From contig JAAVLQ010000001.1 of NCBI GenBank assembly GCA_012103075.1, forward strand, positions 2,332,001 through 2,396,000: 64,000 bases of DNA. Reading direction: 5' to 3'. Origin of the DNA: Brucella cytisi. Lineage in GTDB: Bacteria > Pseudomonadota > Alphaproteobacteria > Rhizobiales > Rhizobiaceae. Positions within the stretch are counted from its first letter, which is position 1; each line of letters begins with the position of its first letter. This document shows, piece after piece, positions 19,987 through 30,088 of the stretch. The notes under the pieces were generated by a model. It made no database searches. It saw nothing but the letters and a program-made list of their open reading frames with translations, and was not told the origin of the DNA. Position numbers and translations under genes: made by a program.

Positions 19987-20670
19987 ATGACAGGCCGTAC
20001 GATACTGATTGTGGACGATGACGAAGATCTCCGTTCTATCCTCGTCGAACAGCTGGAGCTGTGCGAAGAATTCCAGATTTTGCAGGAAGACAATGCCACC
20101 AAGGGCATCCAGACTGCACGAAACGGCATTGTAGACCTCCTGATCATGGATGTCGGCCTGCCGGATATGGATGGACGTGAGGCCGTAAAATTGCTGCGCA
20201 AGGGCGGTTTCAAGGCGCCGATCATCATGCTCACCGGCCACGATACGGAATCGGATACGATTCTTGGCCTCGAATCGGGCGCCAATGATTACGTCACCAA
20301 GCCGTTCAAATTCGCGGTGCTTCTGGCGCGCGTGCGTGCACAGCTGCGCCAGCACGAGCAGAGTGAGGACGCGACCTTCATCGTCGGCCCTTATACGTTC
20401 AAGCCCGGCCAGAAACTCCTCATCGACGAGAAGGGCAGCAAGATCCGCCTCACCGAAAAGGAAGCGGCGATCATCAAGTATCTCTATCGCGCCGGCGACA
20501 AGGTTATCGGCCGCGATGTGCTTCTTGAAGAAGTATGGGGTTATAATTCAGGTGTGACCACGCATACGCTGGAAACCCACGTCTATCGTCTGCGCCAGAA
20601 AATCGAAAAAGATCCGTCCAATGCGGCGCTTCTGGTCACAGAAAGCGGGGGATACAAGCTTGTCCCATGA
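19987..20670 (+). CDS. OmpR-family response regulator, CenR-like
   Basis: Intact, 227 residues. The receiver domain carries the acidic pair DDD (10-12), the phosphoacceptor Asp55 in LLIMDVGLPDMDG and Lys in DYVTKPF. The DNA-binding domain ends with the winged helix TTHTLETHVYRLRQKIEKDP. The near-invariant stretch through the linker and C-terminus resembles CenR, an envelope regulator of alphaproteobacteria, but I could not run the comparison. No sensor kinase is adjacent. Its nearest divergent neighbour is the L,D-transpeptidase gene, which would fit an envelope role. Confidence 0.88.
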   Translation: MTGRTILIVDDDEDLRSILVEQLELCEEFQILQEDNATKGIQTARNGIVDLLIMDVGLPDMDGREAVKLLRKGGFKAPIIMLTGHDTESDTILGLESGANDYVTKPFKFAVLLARVRAQLRQHEQSEDATFIVGPYTFKPGQKLLIDEKGSKIRLTEKEAAIIKYLYRAGDKVIGRDVLLEEVWGYNSGVTTHTLETHVYRLRQKIEKDPSNAALLVTESGGYKLVP

Positions 20671-20704
20671 TGGACAGCGCCCGATGCAGGTGTATTGACG
20701 ACCC

Positions 20705-21163
20705 ATGGCGCTTGATGACGATATTCGCATTCTCGGCACGGTAGGCCTGTTCGAGTCTTTTACGCCCGAACAGTTGCGGTTGCTTGCCTTCGGTGCGGAA
20801 CGTCTCGTTCTCAGGGCCGGGCGTGAGCTTTTCCGTGAAGGGCAAAGTGCCGACTGCGCCTATATCGTCGTATCGGGCAATATCACCCTGTTTCATGAAC
20901 AAGACGAAGGGCGGATTGCGATCCGCCCCGTCGGCCCCCGCGCCATGATTGGCGAAATGGCGTTGATCGCGCAGACCTCGCGTCTTACCGGTGCAGTCGC
21001 CGAAGCGGAAACCGAGGTTATCCGCATCAGCCGCGCAATCTTCCGCCGCATTCTGGAAGAATATCCCGAAGTGGCGGCGGCACTCCATGCGCATGTCAGT
21101 CGCAATCTGCTGGAACTGATCGGCGAAATCGAAAAGGTCGCACCCCGCCTGAATAGCGATTGA
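20705..21163 (+). CDS. Cyclic-nucleotide-binding-domain protein
   Basis: Intact, 152 residues: one cNMP-binding domain with no DNA-binding domain. The beta roll (GRELFREGQSADCAYIVVSG) and the phosphate-binding cassette (RAMIGEMALIAQTSRLTGAV, with Gly-Glu and Arg) are present. The tail is one amphipathic helix. It starts 34 bases after the response regulator and may be co-transcribed with it. Its partner is unknown; it might act as a sensor module for another protein. Confidence 0.88.
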   Translation: MALDDDIRILGTVGLFESFTPEQLRLLAFGAERLVLRAGRELFREGQSADCAYIVVSGNITLFHEQDEGRIAIRPVGPRAMIGEMALIAQTSRLTGAVAEAETEVIRISRAIFRRILEEYPEVAAALHAHVSRNLLELIGEIEKVAPRLNSD

Positions 21164-21169
21164 CCCTTT

Positions 21170-22746
21170 TCAGAGTTCAATCACCCTTTCCATTCCGATG
21201 GCATTGAGAAAAGCCTGATCATGGCTCACGATGATCAATGCGCCTTCATAGGCATTGAGAGCGGTTTCCAGTGCCTCGATGGAATCGAGGTCGAGATGAT
21301 TGGTCGGTTCATCAAGGATCAGAAGTTCGGGAAGCTCTGTTCCACCCAGAACGCAGGCAAGTGCCGCCCGCAATAATTCGCCTCCACTGAGACTGCTGGC
21401 AAGCCGTGAAGCCCCCTCGCCGCGAAACGAAAAACGCGCCAGTGCTGCACGAGCATCATTGTCGTTCGACCCCGGATTGAGACGCCGATAGTTTTCGTAA
21501 AGGGTCTGACCGCGATCCATCGGCTCATCTGCTGGTCAAACATCACCATGCGCTCCGGGCGCACGACGGTTCCGGCCAAAGGTTGAAGCCCCCGTAATCA
21601 GCCGCAACAGGCTGGTCTTGCCTGCGCCATTCGGCCCTGCGACAACCACACGCTCGGCTCCCACGATCTTCAATGACAGGTCGCGGATCACCGGGTAGTC
21701 GGCTTGCGGCCCGCCCGAGACATTTCGCATATCGAGCATGACGCGACCGGAAGGCGGAACCGCACCAGCCACATTGAAATGCATCGGCCTTACTCGCTCG
21801 ACTTTTGCTTGCGCCTCCTGCAACTGCTCGTTGGCCCGGCTAGACTGGCGTTCCGCCAGTGCATCGCCCCGACCTTTCGATTGCTGCGCACGGTCCTCCC
21901 GGGCATCGAGCAGCATTTTGCTCATCCCTGCATCGGCGCGTGATTTGCGACCGCGCGCATCGTTGCGCGCCTGTCTTTCGGCTGCAGCCTGTGCCTTGCG
22001 CTCCACCTGCTTGACTTCACGCTGTGCCGTTACGAGATCGCGCACCGCCTTCGCGCGCTCTTCGGTCTTTTTGCGTGATAGAAGTCCCAGTTGCCGCCAT
22101 AGAGCCGAAGCCCGTCCGGAGATAATTCCGCTATCGCATCCATGGACTGTAGCAGTTCGCGGTCATGGCTGACCACCACGGCTGCACCGCGCCGGGCGGT
22201 TAGCAAATCGACCACGGCCAAACGGCCGGCACGATCAAGATTATTGGTCGGCTCGTCCAAGAGAATGAGATCAGGCTTGCGAAATATGAGGGCTGCAAGC
22301 GCCGCGCGCGTCTGCTGACCTCCACTCAAGGTCGACAGGGGTGTCTCGGAAGCCATATCAGGCAATCCAAGCCGCTTTAACGCGTCGGTAAAGTGCTGCG
22401 GCAGAAGCCAGTCGGCCTCACTAAGATCGCTGTCACTGGCCAAGCCCTGTTCGACACGTGCCAAAATGTCGAAGTCTATGCGCGCATCGAAAAGATCAGC
22501 CAGCGTCTCGGAATCATCGCCGCCGACGTTCTGCCGCAAAACACCGATGGTCCCGTTTACGGTCACATTTCCGCTTGTCGGAAGCAGCGCGCCATTCATC
22601 ACATGCAACAGCGTCGATTTACCCACACCATTGCGCCCGACCAGACCGATGCGGCCCTCGGCTATGCTGAAATTAATGGATTCGAAGAGAGTACGGCCAT
22701 CAGCCGTAACGCAGGAAACATCCTGAAGTGTAAGAAGAGCAGACAT
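21170..22746 (-). CDS. ABC-F ATPase (three frameshifts)
   Basis: A soluble protein of about 525 residues with two ABC domains and no membrane segment. Domain 1 has Walker A GRNGVGKST, LSGGQQTR and LDEPTNNLD; domain 2 has GPNGAGKTS, LSGGELLR and LDEPTNHLD. A charged linker lies between them. ABC-F proteins act on the ribosome, often rescuing stalled translation or giving antibiotic protection. Errors: a missing A near 22075 (HAKKTEERAKAVRDL expected), an extra A near 21588, and a missing base near 21520. I chose the ATG at 22746 (MSALLTLQDVS) over the one nine codons upstream. Confidence 0.88.
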
Positions 22747-22855
22747 CGCGAACCATGGAAACGTTGAAAACACTGGTCATTTGAAACAGTGCAATCCGAT
22801 CCATCGTTCTTCTCTCCTCTTCTAAACCGGCTCTTATATAGGCCTTACGATCCGA

Positions 22856-23660
22856 TCAATCCAGATCGAATGTCGCAATGACTGGCACATGGTCCGATGG
22901 GCGGTCCCAACCGCGCGCATCGCGAAGGATTTGCAGACCCTGCATATACCCTTCAAGATCGGCAGAACCCCAGACGTGATCCAGCCTGCGGCCACGATCC
23001 GATTCGGCCCAATCCTTGGCGCGATAGCTCCACCGGTGAAGATTTTCTGGTCCGCCGGAATAAGCTGTCGCATCAGGTCGCTCCAGCCACCCTTCACACG
23101 CAAATCTTCCAGCGTTTCGGTTTCGATCGGCGTATGGCTGACGATCTTGAGCAACTGCTTGTGCGACCAGACGTCGTTTTCGAGCGGAGCAATGTTGAGA
23201 TCACCAACGAGAACGGAAGAATGTCCGTCTTTCCGGTCGGCGACGATAGCGCGCATTTCTTCCAGAAAAGCCAGCTTATGCGCGAATTTCGGATTGATTA
23301 CCGGGTCCGGCTCATCACCGCCCGCAGGAACGTAAAAGTTATGAATACGGAGCTTCTTACCGCCCGCCTCGACGACAGCGCTCAAATGGCGGCAATCGCC
23401 CATGTCGCAGAAACCGATCTTTTCCACGCCCGTCAGAGGACGCCGCGATATAGTTGCAACGCCGTGGTAGCCCTTCTGACCGCTGATCGCGATGTGTTCA
23501 TAGCCGAGAGCCCGGAACCCTTTCGACGGAAACAGATTATCGGGGCACTTCGTTTCCTGAAGGCACAGAACATCCGGCTGATAATCGTGCAGAAACTGTT
23601 CGACCAGCGGCATACGCAGACGAACGGAATTGATGTTCCGGTAGCAACGGAAAAGGCCAT
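22856..23660 (-). CDS. xthA: Exodeoxyribonuclease III (two frameshifts)
   Basis: AP endonuclease/3'-5' exonuclease of base-excision repair, about 268 residues. Catalytic regions visible: LCLQETKCPD, YHGVATISR and the GDLNIAP metal site; the end RPSDHVPVIATFDLD appears only after correction. Two bases are missing. Near 23639 ATWNINSVRLR is expected, and near 23033 FTWWSYRAKDWAESDRG is expected; at both the missing base is the middle of a CCAGG on the plus strand (CCTGG on the coding strand). The stop then lies at 22856-22858. A hairpin (TCGCAGCA/TGCTGCGA, 23672-23697) lies just upstream of the start. Confidence 0.92.
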
Positions 23661-23750
23661 GAAGATAGGACTCGCAGCAACGAAAAAGATGCTGCGAACC
23701 TAATCATTTATCCGGCAAATGCAAACGGCTTGCCTATCACAAACTGACGA

Positions 23751-24443
23751 TTACTGACCTTTGCGCTTCATTGCGATGCGCTGATAGTCGATCTTGAACA
23801 TATCGTCGGTGAAACGCACGCCGCTGCGCACGTTGAAGATCATGACAGTGGTATCAAGCTTCTGGGCATCGGTGATGGTCCACTGCTTCAGCTCGTAGGA
23901 TTTAGGGTCGAACATCATGGTGATTTTCGAATCGCCAAAGATCGACTTGTCGCCCGGGACCAGCGTGGTCATGTCCGGCTCCTGCTTCACATTCTGAAGA
24001 CGGCCACCACCCAGATCAATCCGATCTGCCAGCAGAAGCTTCAAGGGCGTCTTCGAAAGCGGATAGAGATCCCGGGTATCAAGCTTGCGATTGTTGATGA
24101 CCACCGATTCGCCATCCGAAATCACCCGGATTGGAGAATTATTGTAGTTGAAGCGAATCTTGCCCGGACGCTCGATATAGAAAGTGCCGCCCGTCTGTTC
24201 GCCCTTCGGGCCGAACTGTACGAACTCGCCGGTCATTGTACGCACCGATGAAAAATGATCGGCGATCTGCTGTGCCGCCGCACCGCCGCCTGCCCCCTGC
24301 GCCATCGCGGCGACCGGGGCCAGAACCAGCGACGTCATGCCAAGCCCAAGCGCTCCCATTCCCAGCACGGCGGCAAGGCGACCAGCTTTCGCGAAGGCGG
24401 AGAAACGGGAGAACATCATCGACAAACTTTCTCTTTTCATCAT
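23751..24443 (-). CDS. lolA: Outer-membrane lipoprotein carrier LolA
   Basis: Periplasmic chaperone that carries lipoproteins from LolCDE to the outer membrane. Intact, 230 residues. A long signal region ends with the cleavage context APVAAMAQG near residue 49; the LolA fold follows: MTGEFVQFGPKGEQTGGTFY, PGKIRFNYNN and the conserved LDTRDLYPLSKTPLKLLL. The start could also be one of two internal ATGs (residues 9-10). It follows ftsK closely on the same strand, the usual order in rhizobia and Brucella. omp19 in this window encodes a typical client. Confidence 0.92.
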   Translation of the reverse strand: MMKRESLSMMFSRFSAFAKAGRLAAVLGMGALGLGMTSLVLAPVAAMAQGAGGGAAAQQIADHFSSVRTMTGEFVQFGPKGEQTGGTFYIERPGKIRFNYNNSPIRVISDGESVVINNRKLDTRDLYPLSKTPLKLLLADRIDLGGGRLQNVKQEPDMTTLVPGDKSIFGDSKITMMFDPKSYELKQWTITDAQKLDTTVMIFNVRSGVRFTDDMFKIDYQRIAMKRKGQ

Positions 24444-24483
24444 TCTGTTTAACTACGCCGCCAGTTGGGCGCGAGTATGGCCA

Positions 24484-27058
24484 TCAGAAATCATCGTCGC
24501 CAGTGGGAACCAAAATTTCACGCTTGCCCGCGTGGTTGGCCGGACCGACAATGCCCTCCTCTTCCATGCGTTCGATGATTGAGGCAGCCCGATTATAACC
24601 AATACCGAGACGGCGCTGGATGTAGGAAGTCGAAGCCTTCTTGTCACGCAGCACCACGGCCACGGCCTGATCGTAAGGATCGTCGGAATCCTCCAGATTG
24701 CCGGTTCCAGCCGGACCACTGCCACCTTCGTCGTCTTCGTCATCCTCGGTGATGGCATCGAGATATTCCGGCACGCCCTGAAGCTTCAGATGCTGCACGA
24801 TGCGCTCCACCTCGTCGTCGCCAACAAAGGTCCGTGCACGCGCTGGATGCGACCACCGCCAGCCATGAAGAGCATATCACCCTGACCGAGAAGCTGCTCG
24901 GCGCCCTGCTCGCCCAGAATGGTGCGACTGTCGATTTTCGACGTCACCGGAATGAAATGCGGGTCGGGAAGTTGGCCTTGATTGTGCCGGTGATGACGTC
25001 CACTGATGGGCGCTGGGTGGCCATGATGACATGAATACCCGCCGCTCGGGCCATCTGCGCCAGACGCTGCACCGCACCTTCGATATCCTTGCCGGCAACC
25101 ATCATCAGGTCGGCCATTTCGTCGATAATCACGACGATATATGGCATCGGCTCCAGATCGAGCTCCTCCGTCTCGTAAATCGCCTCGCCGGTATTGCGGT
25201 CAAAGCCGGTCTGGACCGTACGTGCAATCGGCTCACCTTTTTTTCTGCGCAAGGCCGACGCGCTGATTAAAGCCGTCAATATTGCGCACGCCGACCTTCG
25301 ACATCTTGCGATAACGGTCTTCCATTTCGCGCACGGTCCATTTGAGCGCGACCACGGCTTTCTTGGGATCGGTTACGACAGGCGTCAGCAGATGCGGAAT
25401 GCCGTCATAGACCGAGAGTTCCAGCATCTTCGGATCGATCATGATCAGGCGGCATTCCTGCGGCGTCATGCGATAAAGCAAGGACAGGATCATGGTGTTG
25501 ATCGCCACCGACTTACCCGAACCGGTCGTACCGGCGACGAGAACGTGCGGCATCTTCGCGATATCGGCGATCACCGGCTCGCCATTGATGGTCTTGCCGA
25601 GCGCAAGTGCCAGTTTCGCCTTCGACTGTTCGAAGTCGCGACTTGCCAGCATCTCGCGCAGATAAACCATCTCGCGCTTCGGGTTCGGCAGTTCGATGCC
25701 AATGGCGTTACGGCCGGGAATGACGGCCACGCGTGCTGCAATCGCGCTCATCGAGCGGGCGATATCGTCGGCAAGACCGATGACGCGCGAGGACTTGATT
25801 CCCGGTGCGGGCTCCAGTTCGTAAAGTGTCACCACCGGACCGGGCTTCACATTGATGATTTCACCACGCACGCCGAAATCTTCCAGCACACCTTCCAACA
25901 AACGGGCGTTCTGTTCCAGCGCATCCTTGGAAAGCGCGGGATCGCGCTGGACGAGCTTCGGTTCGGCAAGGAAATGCAGCGATGGCATTTCAAACACGCC
26001 GTTGTCCTTGAGGAAGGACGGCTGCGCCTCGCGCTGGGCGCGGGCACCGGGTTTCGGCGACGGAGCGGCCTGTTCCACGCGAGCCTTTCGGCTACGCGGC
26101 GGCGGCGCATCATGCCATTCCTGACCGGCGAGCGGCGCACCGTCATCCATATCGTCCATATCGAAAGGCGGTTCGTCATCGGCAGCCGCTGGCGCCCCGA
26201 AACCGGGTTCGCGGCGCGGCGCATTGCGTGTTTCGGCGTTGCGGCGCACAACGCGCATATCGTCGAAATCTTCCGCGCGCGGGCGACGACGGCCAAGCCC
26301 CGTCAGGCGCTTGAAGTTCGCGGTCGTGGTCAGTACCAGATGGGTGAGCGCGCCCATAAGCTGGAAACCACCACCGGCTGATGTTTCATCGTCCTCGTCA
26401 TCTGCTGCGAAATCATCCTCCTCAGCGCCACGGCGGCCCGAGGGCTGTGCAAGATTGACGATCCCCACACCGCGCCCAATGATACCGCTGGCGAAAAGGC
26501 AGAGCCAGAAGGCCGGTACGGCGAGGATAAGCGCAATGCCTGAAGCGATCGCGCCTTGCGGAAACTGCCAAGGAAAAGACCCGGGAACTTCAGGATCATG
26601 TCGCCAAAGACGCCACCGAGACCAATCGGCATCGGCCAGCTTTCCGGCACGGCGAAGCAACTGGCGATGGCTGCAAACAGGAGTGCAGCGCCGAGCCACG
26701 CGAAACTGCGCTTGGCTACGCGGCCAATGCCGCCGCGTGTCATCATCAGCAGCGACCAGACGGCGAGCGGAAGCAGAGCGGGAACGCTCGCCAGACCGAA
26801 AAAACTGCATGGCAATGTCAGAGAATACTGCGCCCGGATAACCCAGCGCATTCGTTACCGGATTGTCGGTCGCATGGCTGAAGCTCGGATCGGCAACATT
26901 CCAAGTCGCCAATGCGCCGACCGCCATGCCGGTGAGCGCCAGAAGTCCCAATCCGAACAGGATATAGAACTGCCTGCGGAAGAGATTGGCCAGTTTCAGC
27001 CTGTCTTCCGTAATCCGCCGTCACGCAGCGGGTATGAGGGCGAATATCCTTGCCGCAT
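24484..27058 (-). CDS. ftsK: DNA translocase FtsK (six frameshifts)
   Basis: Septum-anchored DNA pump for chromosome-dimer resolution, about 858 residues. N-terminal membrane helices, an acidic/proline linker, the motor (Walker A GTTGSGKS, Walker [15 protein letters not shown]) and the C-terminal gamma domain ([18 protein letters not shown]) are all present in pieces. Six errors: missing bases near 27010, 26560, 24948 and 24826; extra bases in the T/A-runs near 26802 and 25240. At 24948 the conserved SFQV is lost where CCAGG should stand. I take the ATG at 27058 as start. An intact copy must exist in the cell, as FtsK is normally essential. Confidence 0.93.
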
Positions 27059-27202
27059 ATAGCCTGTCCCGAACCGAAAATATTTGCTGGCCCCTGAGCG
27101 GAAATGCTCCGGGCACATTGAATCGGTCCGATCCTAGTCGCGGGATGGTTAATTCCTCATTAACCATGCATCAGGCCGCAGATGAATCCTGTCGACAAAA
27201 TG

Positions 27203-27230
27203 AAAAAGGCGCGGTGTTCCGCGCCTTTTT
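27203..27230 (-). terminator. Terminator after amtB
   Basis: GGCGCGG-TGTT-CCGCGCC stem, with A-runs on its left and T-runs on its right, so it can act on both strands. It lies 20 bases downstream of the amtB stop and separates amtB from ftsK. Confidence 0.85.
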
Positions 27231-27250
27231 CCTCTTGAGACAATCCCGCT

Positions 27251-28552
27251 CTATTGAACGGATTCGCCGTGCAAAGCGATGTCGAGGCCTTCGATCTCGG
27301 CCTGTTTGCTGGGGCGCAGGCCCATGACGGCCTTGACCACGTAAAGAATGATCGCGGTGGCGATCGCCGTATAGACAATCGTGATGGCAGCACCGAAGAA
27401 CTGCTTGCCGATGGTTGCACCTTCGCTGGCCGGGTTGATCGCCGCATCGGCGAAGAGACCGGTCAGCACCGCACCGACGAAGCCACCGACACCATGGACG
27501 CCAAACGCATCGAGCGAATCGTCATAACCGAGCGCATGCTTGATCTTTACGGCCGCCACATAGCAAACCGCACCAGCCACGATGCCGATGATGAGCGCAC
27601 CCATGGGGTTGACGAAACCGGCGGCAGGCGTAACGGCAACAAGGCCGGCAACGGCGCCTGAAATGATACCGAGCACGCTCGGCTTGCCTGCAATCGCCCA
27701 TTCCACGAACATCCGGGCCAGAGCCGCACCAGCAGTCGCAACCTGCGTATTGAGCATGGCGACGCCAGCAAGTGCATTGGCACCGACAGCGGAACCGGCA
27801 TTGAAGCCGAACCAGCCAACCCACAGAAGGGCAGCACCAATGACCGAAAGGACAAGATTGTGCGGCGCCATGTTGGTGTGGCCGTAACCATCGCGCTTGC
27901 CGATGATGAGAGCCGCAACCAGACCGGCCACACCGGCATTGATATGGACGACCGTGCCGCCAGCAAAATCAAGCACGCCATCCGACGCCATGAAACCGCC
28001 GCCCCAGACCCAATGCGCGACCGGGATATAGACGATGAACAGCCAGAGGGTCAGGAAGACAAGCATGGAGGAAAACTTCATGCGTTCGGCAAACGAACCG
28101 GCGATAAGTGCGGGCGTGATCACCGCAAAAGTCATCTGGAAGGTGATAAACACATATTCGGGGATCGTTCCCGTCAGCGATTCCATCGTGACGCCGGAGA
28201 AAAAGGCCTTGGAAAGACCGCCAATATAAGAGTTGAGCGATCCACCATCGGTAAAGGCCAGCGAATAGCCTGCAACCATCCACAGAATGGACATGAGACA
28301 AGTAATGGCGAAGCTCTGCATCACCGTGGAGAGCACGTTCTTCTTGCGCACCATGCCGCCATAGAACAGTGCGAGACCCGGTATAGTCATCATCAACACA
28401 AGCGCGGTTGAAGTCAGCATCCACGCCGTATCGCCCGTATCGAGGGTTGGTGTCGGTGCGGCGTCCTGTGCCAATGCCGTCCCGGCCATGGCGACGAGCG
28501 CAGGCAGGGTAGCCAGAAGGGCCGTTTGCTTGTTTCTTCCTGTTATGAGCAT
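27251..28552 (-). CDS. amtB: Ammonium transporter AmtB
   Basis: Ammonia channel of the inner membrane, intact, 433 residues. It has a cleavable N-terminal signal ending ALAQDAAP, eleven membrane helices, and both histidines of the pore: GTVVHINAGVAG and FGVHGVGGFVGA. The signature DFAGGTVVHINAG is exact. Expression is likely nitrogen-controlled: a sigma-54 type promoter lies 68 bases upstream of the start. The PII gene glnK, which normally precedes amtB in rhizobia, is absent from the 302-base gap before it. Confidence 0.97.
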   Translation of the reverse strand: MLITGRNKQTALLATLPALVAMAGTALAQDAAPTPTLDTGDTAWMLTSTALVLMMTIPGLALFYGGMVRKKNVLSTVMQSFAITCLMSILWMVAGYSLAFTDGGSLNSYIGGLSKAFFSGVTMESLTGTIPEYVFITFQMTFAVITPALIAGSFAERMKFSSMLVFLTLWLFIVYIPVAHWVWGGGFMASDGVLDFAGGTVVHINAGVAGLVAALIIGKRDGYGHTNMAPHNLVLSVIGAALLWVGWFGFNAGSAVGANALAGVAMLNTQVATAGAALARMFVEWAIAGKPSVLGIISGAVAGLVAVTPAAGFVNPMGALIIGIVAGAVCYVAAVKIKHALGYDDSLDAFGVHGVGGFVGAVLTGLFADAAINPASEGATIGKQFFGAAITIVYTAIATAIILYVVKAVMGLRPSKQAEIEGLDIALHGESVQ

Positions 28553-28619
28553 CGAATTTCTCCGTCGAAGGGCGGCTTCAAACGCGGCTGCGCTGGAAAG
28601 ACCGGTTCAAACAGAGAGA

Positions 28620-28635
28620 AACAAAAATCGTGCCA
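28620..28635 (-). promoter_or_regulatory. Sigma-54 (-24/-12) promoter of amtB
   Basis: The minus strand reads TGGCAC-GATTT-TTGTT, matching the sigma-54 consensus TGGCAC-N5-TTGCW except for T in place of C at -12. It lies 68 bases upstream of the amtB start. Control by NtrC in nitrogen limitation is inferred from the family. Confidence 0.7.
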
Positions 28636-28734
28636 GTTGGCCCCTGGCTGGCAAGTTAACTGCAAATTTTCTGATATTCGGTGCGCCGAATGCGGAAATT
28701 CTGGGCCATGGAAGAGGTGGTGCCGCTACGATTT

Positions 28735-28771
28735 CGAATCGAATGACGCCGTAAGTGATTCATTCGATTCG
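28735..28771. promoter_or_regulatory. 12-bp-arm palindrome with three GANTC sites
   Basis: Arms CGAATCGAATGA and TCATTCGATTCG around a 13-base centre. GANTC, the CcrM methylation site of alphaproteobacteria, occurs at 28736, 28757 and 28766. It lies about 100 bases upstream of the sigma-54 promoter, where an enhancer-binding site would be expected. Confidence 0.5.
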
Positions 28772-28854
28772 GTTTTTGCACCACGAGCATTCTACTAATC
28801 AGCAGCGAAATGCCTTATTATTAATCGACTGATCGATGTGCGATTAAAAAATAA

Positions 28855-29757
28855 TCACTTCTTTTTGTCATGGACGCGGATCAACCCTTCCTGCGCGACC
28901 GATGCGATCAGCACGCCATCGCGTGTATAAAGCGCACCCCGGTTGAAACCGCGCGCGCCGGAGGCGCTGGGGGTGTCCTGCGTATAGAGCAACCAGTCAT
29001 CAAGCCTGCATGGACGATGAAACCACATGGCATGATCGAGGCTTGCAACCTGCAGATCACGGTCGAAAATGGTGCGGCCATGCGGATGCAGGGACGTATC
29101 GAGCAGCGTCATATCGGAGAGATAGGCGAGAATGGCAGCCTGCAATGCCCGGTCATCCGGCACGATACCGCGCGCCCTGACCCAGACATGCTGGGCAGGC
29201 TCAAGCTTCTCGCGCGAGAAATAATGGGTCAGCGAGACTGGCTTGATTTCGATAGGCCGCTCCCGCTCCCAGTATTTGCGCACATTGGGCGGCGCCATAT
29301 GGAGATATTGCTCCTTGATGTCGTGATCGCCGACAAGCTGCTCAGGCATCGGCAGTCCTTCCGGCATGGGAAGTTGGTGATCGAGCCCACCCTCATCCAC
29401 CTGAAACGAAGCCGAAAGGGAAAAAATGGCCTTGCCATGCTGCTTTGCCAGAACGCGCCGTGTGCTGAAGCTCGATCCGTCGCGGATGCGGTCCACCTCA
29501 TAGACAATCGGGGTCGCTGGATCGCCGGGCCGCACGAAATAGGCATGCAGGGAGTGGACATGTCGCTCAGGCTCAACCGTGCGCTGCGCTGCGATCAGCG
29601 CCTGCCCGATCACCTGCCCGCCGAAAACCCGCTGCCAGCCGACCTGTGGACTGTTGCCGCGGAACAGATCCACCTCAAGAGTTTCCAGATCGAGGATGGA
29701 AAGAAGCTCACGCATTGCGTCAGTTTGAGCGTCAGCGGACTTTTCTTGATCGGTCAT
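28855..29757 (-). CDS. tesB: Acyl-CoA thioesterase II TesB
   Basis: Hydrolyses acyl-CoA to free fatty acid and CoA. 300 residues with two hot-dog domains: GGQVIGQALIAAQRTVE and SLHAYFVRPGDPATPI in the first, SLDHAMWFHRP (active-site Asp) and SGARGFNRGALY in the second. The open frame reaches upstream to 30018, but the family N-terminus is MTDQEKSADAQTDAMRELLS at 29757, behind AGGAGA; the longer form runs through repeat DNA. Intact. Confidence 0.93.
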   Translation of the reverse strand: MTDQEKSADAQTDAMRELLSILDLETLEVDLFRGNSPQVGWQRVFGGQVIGQALIAAQRTVEPERHVHSLHAYFVRPGDPATPIVYEVDRIRDGSSFSTRRVLAKQHGKAIFSLSASFQVDEGGLDHQLPMPEGLPMPEQLVGDHDIKEQYLHMAPPNVRKYWERERPIEIKPVSLTHYFSREKLEPAQHVWVRARGIVPDDRALQAAILAYLSDMTLLDTSLHPHGRTIFDRDLQVASLDHAMWFHRPCRLDDWLLYTQDTPSASGARGFNRGALYTRDGVLIASVAQEGLIRVHDKKK

Positions 29758-29953
29758 GGACAGCCTGTCTCCTGCAACCATATATATGCTTTGAGTTCTT
29801 GTTTGAGCCGGAGCATTGGAACCTGTCAAGGAGCGTGCGGGAGAAGCTGTATCGGCAGAGGCCCGGATACCTCGCTTCGGCAGTTCGCGTTCCGACATGC
29901 ACCGCGGCAAAATATCGGGTTTCTTGGACAACGATATATGCCAAAACACCGCT

Positions 29954-30053
29954 AGAGCGGTTCCAGTCAAACCAGAATCGTGGAACCGCACTATCTCTTT
30001 GTTTCTAAGCATTTGCACGGCGCAAAACCGCTTCGCACTTTTGCTGGAAATGC
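29954..30053. repeat. Composite dispersed repeat between tesB and the UbiH-type gene
   Basis: Two parts. The left is an inverted repeat GCGGTTCCA (29957-29965) / TGGAACCGC (29981-29989). The right carries GCTTCGCACTTTTGCTGG, shared with 4661-4711, and is flanked by AGCATTT and AAATGCT (30008-30053). It separates two divergent genes. Confidence 0.7.
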
Positions 30054-30088
30054 TATCGTGAGATAGATTCTCGAAAAAGGAAATGACT

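Larger units (their letters stand above)
28553..28854. other. Gap between tesB and amtB: regulatory, no gene
   Basis: Read in all frames, it shows no P-II protein (glnK) or remnant. It holds the sigma-54 promoter (28620-28635), the small palindrome ATTCGG-TGCG-CCGAAT (28676-28691), and a larger inverted repeat with GANTC sites (28735-28771). The part next to tesB (28795-28854) is AT-rich. Confidence 0.7.

Noticed and set aside
25194..26381. 395-codon plus-strand frame
   Set aside because: Antisense shadow of ftsK, with no start signals or family resemblance.
26560..26802. Open but nonsense segment inside the longest ftsK frame
   Set aside because: The protein is out of frame here by chance; the real FtsK sequence ([19 protein letters not shown]) is in the neighbouring frame.
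29758..30018. N-terminal extension of TesB by 87 codons
   Set aside because: It runs through repeat DNA and lacks family similarity; the start at 29757 has a good ribosome-binding site.
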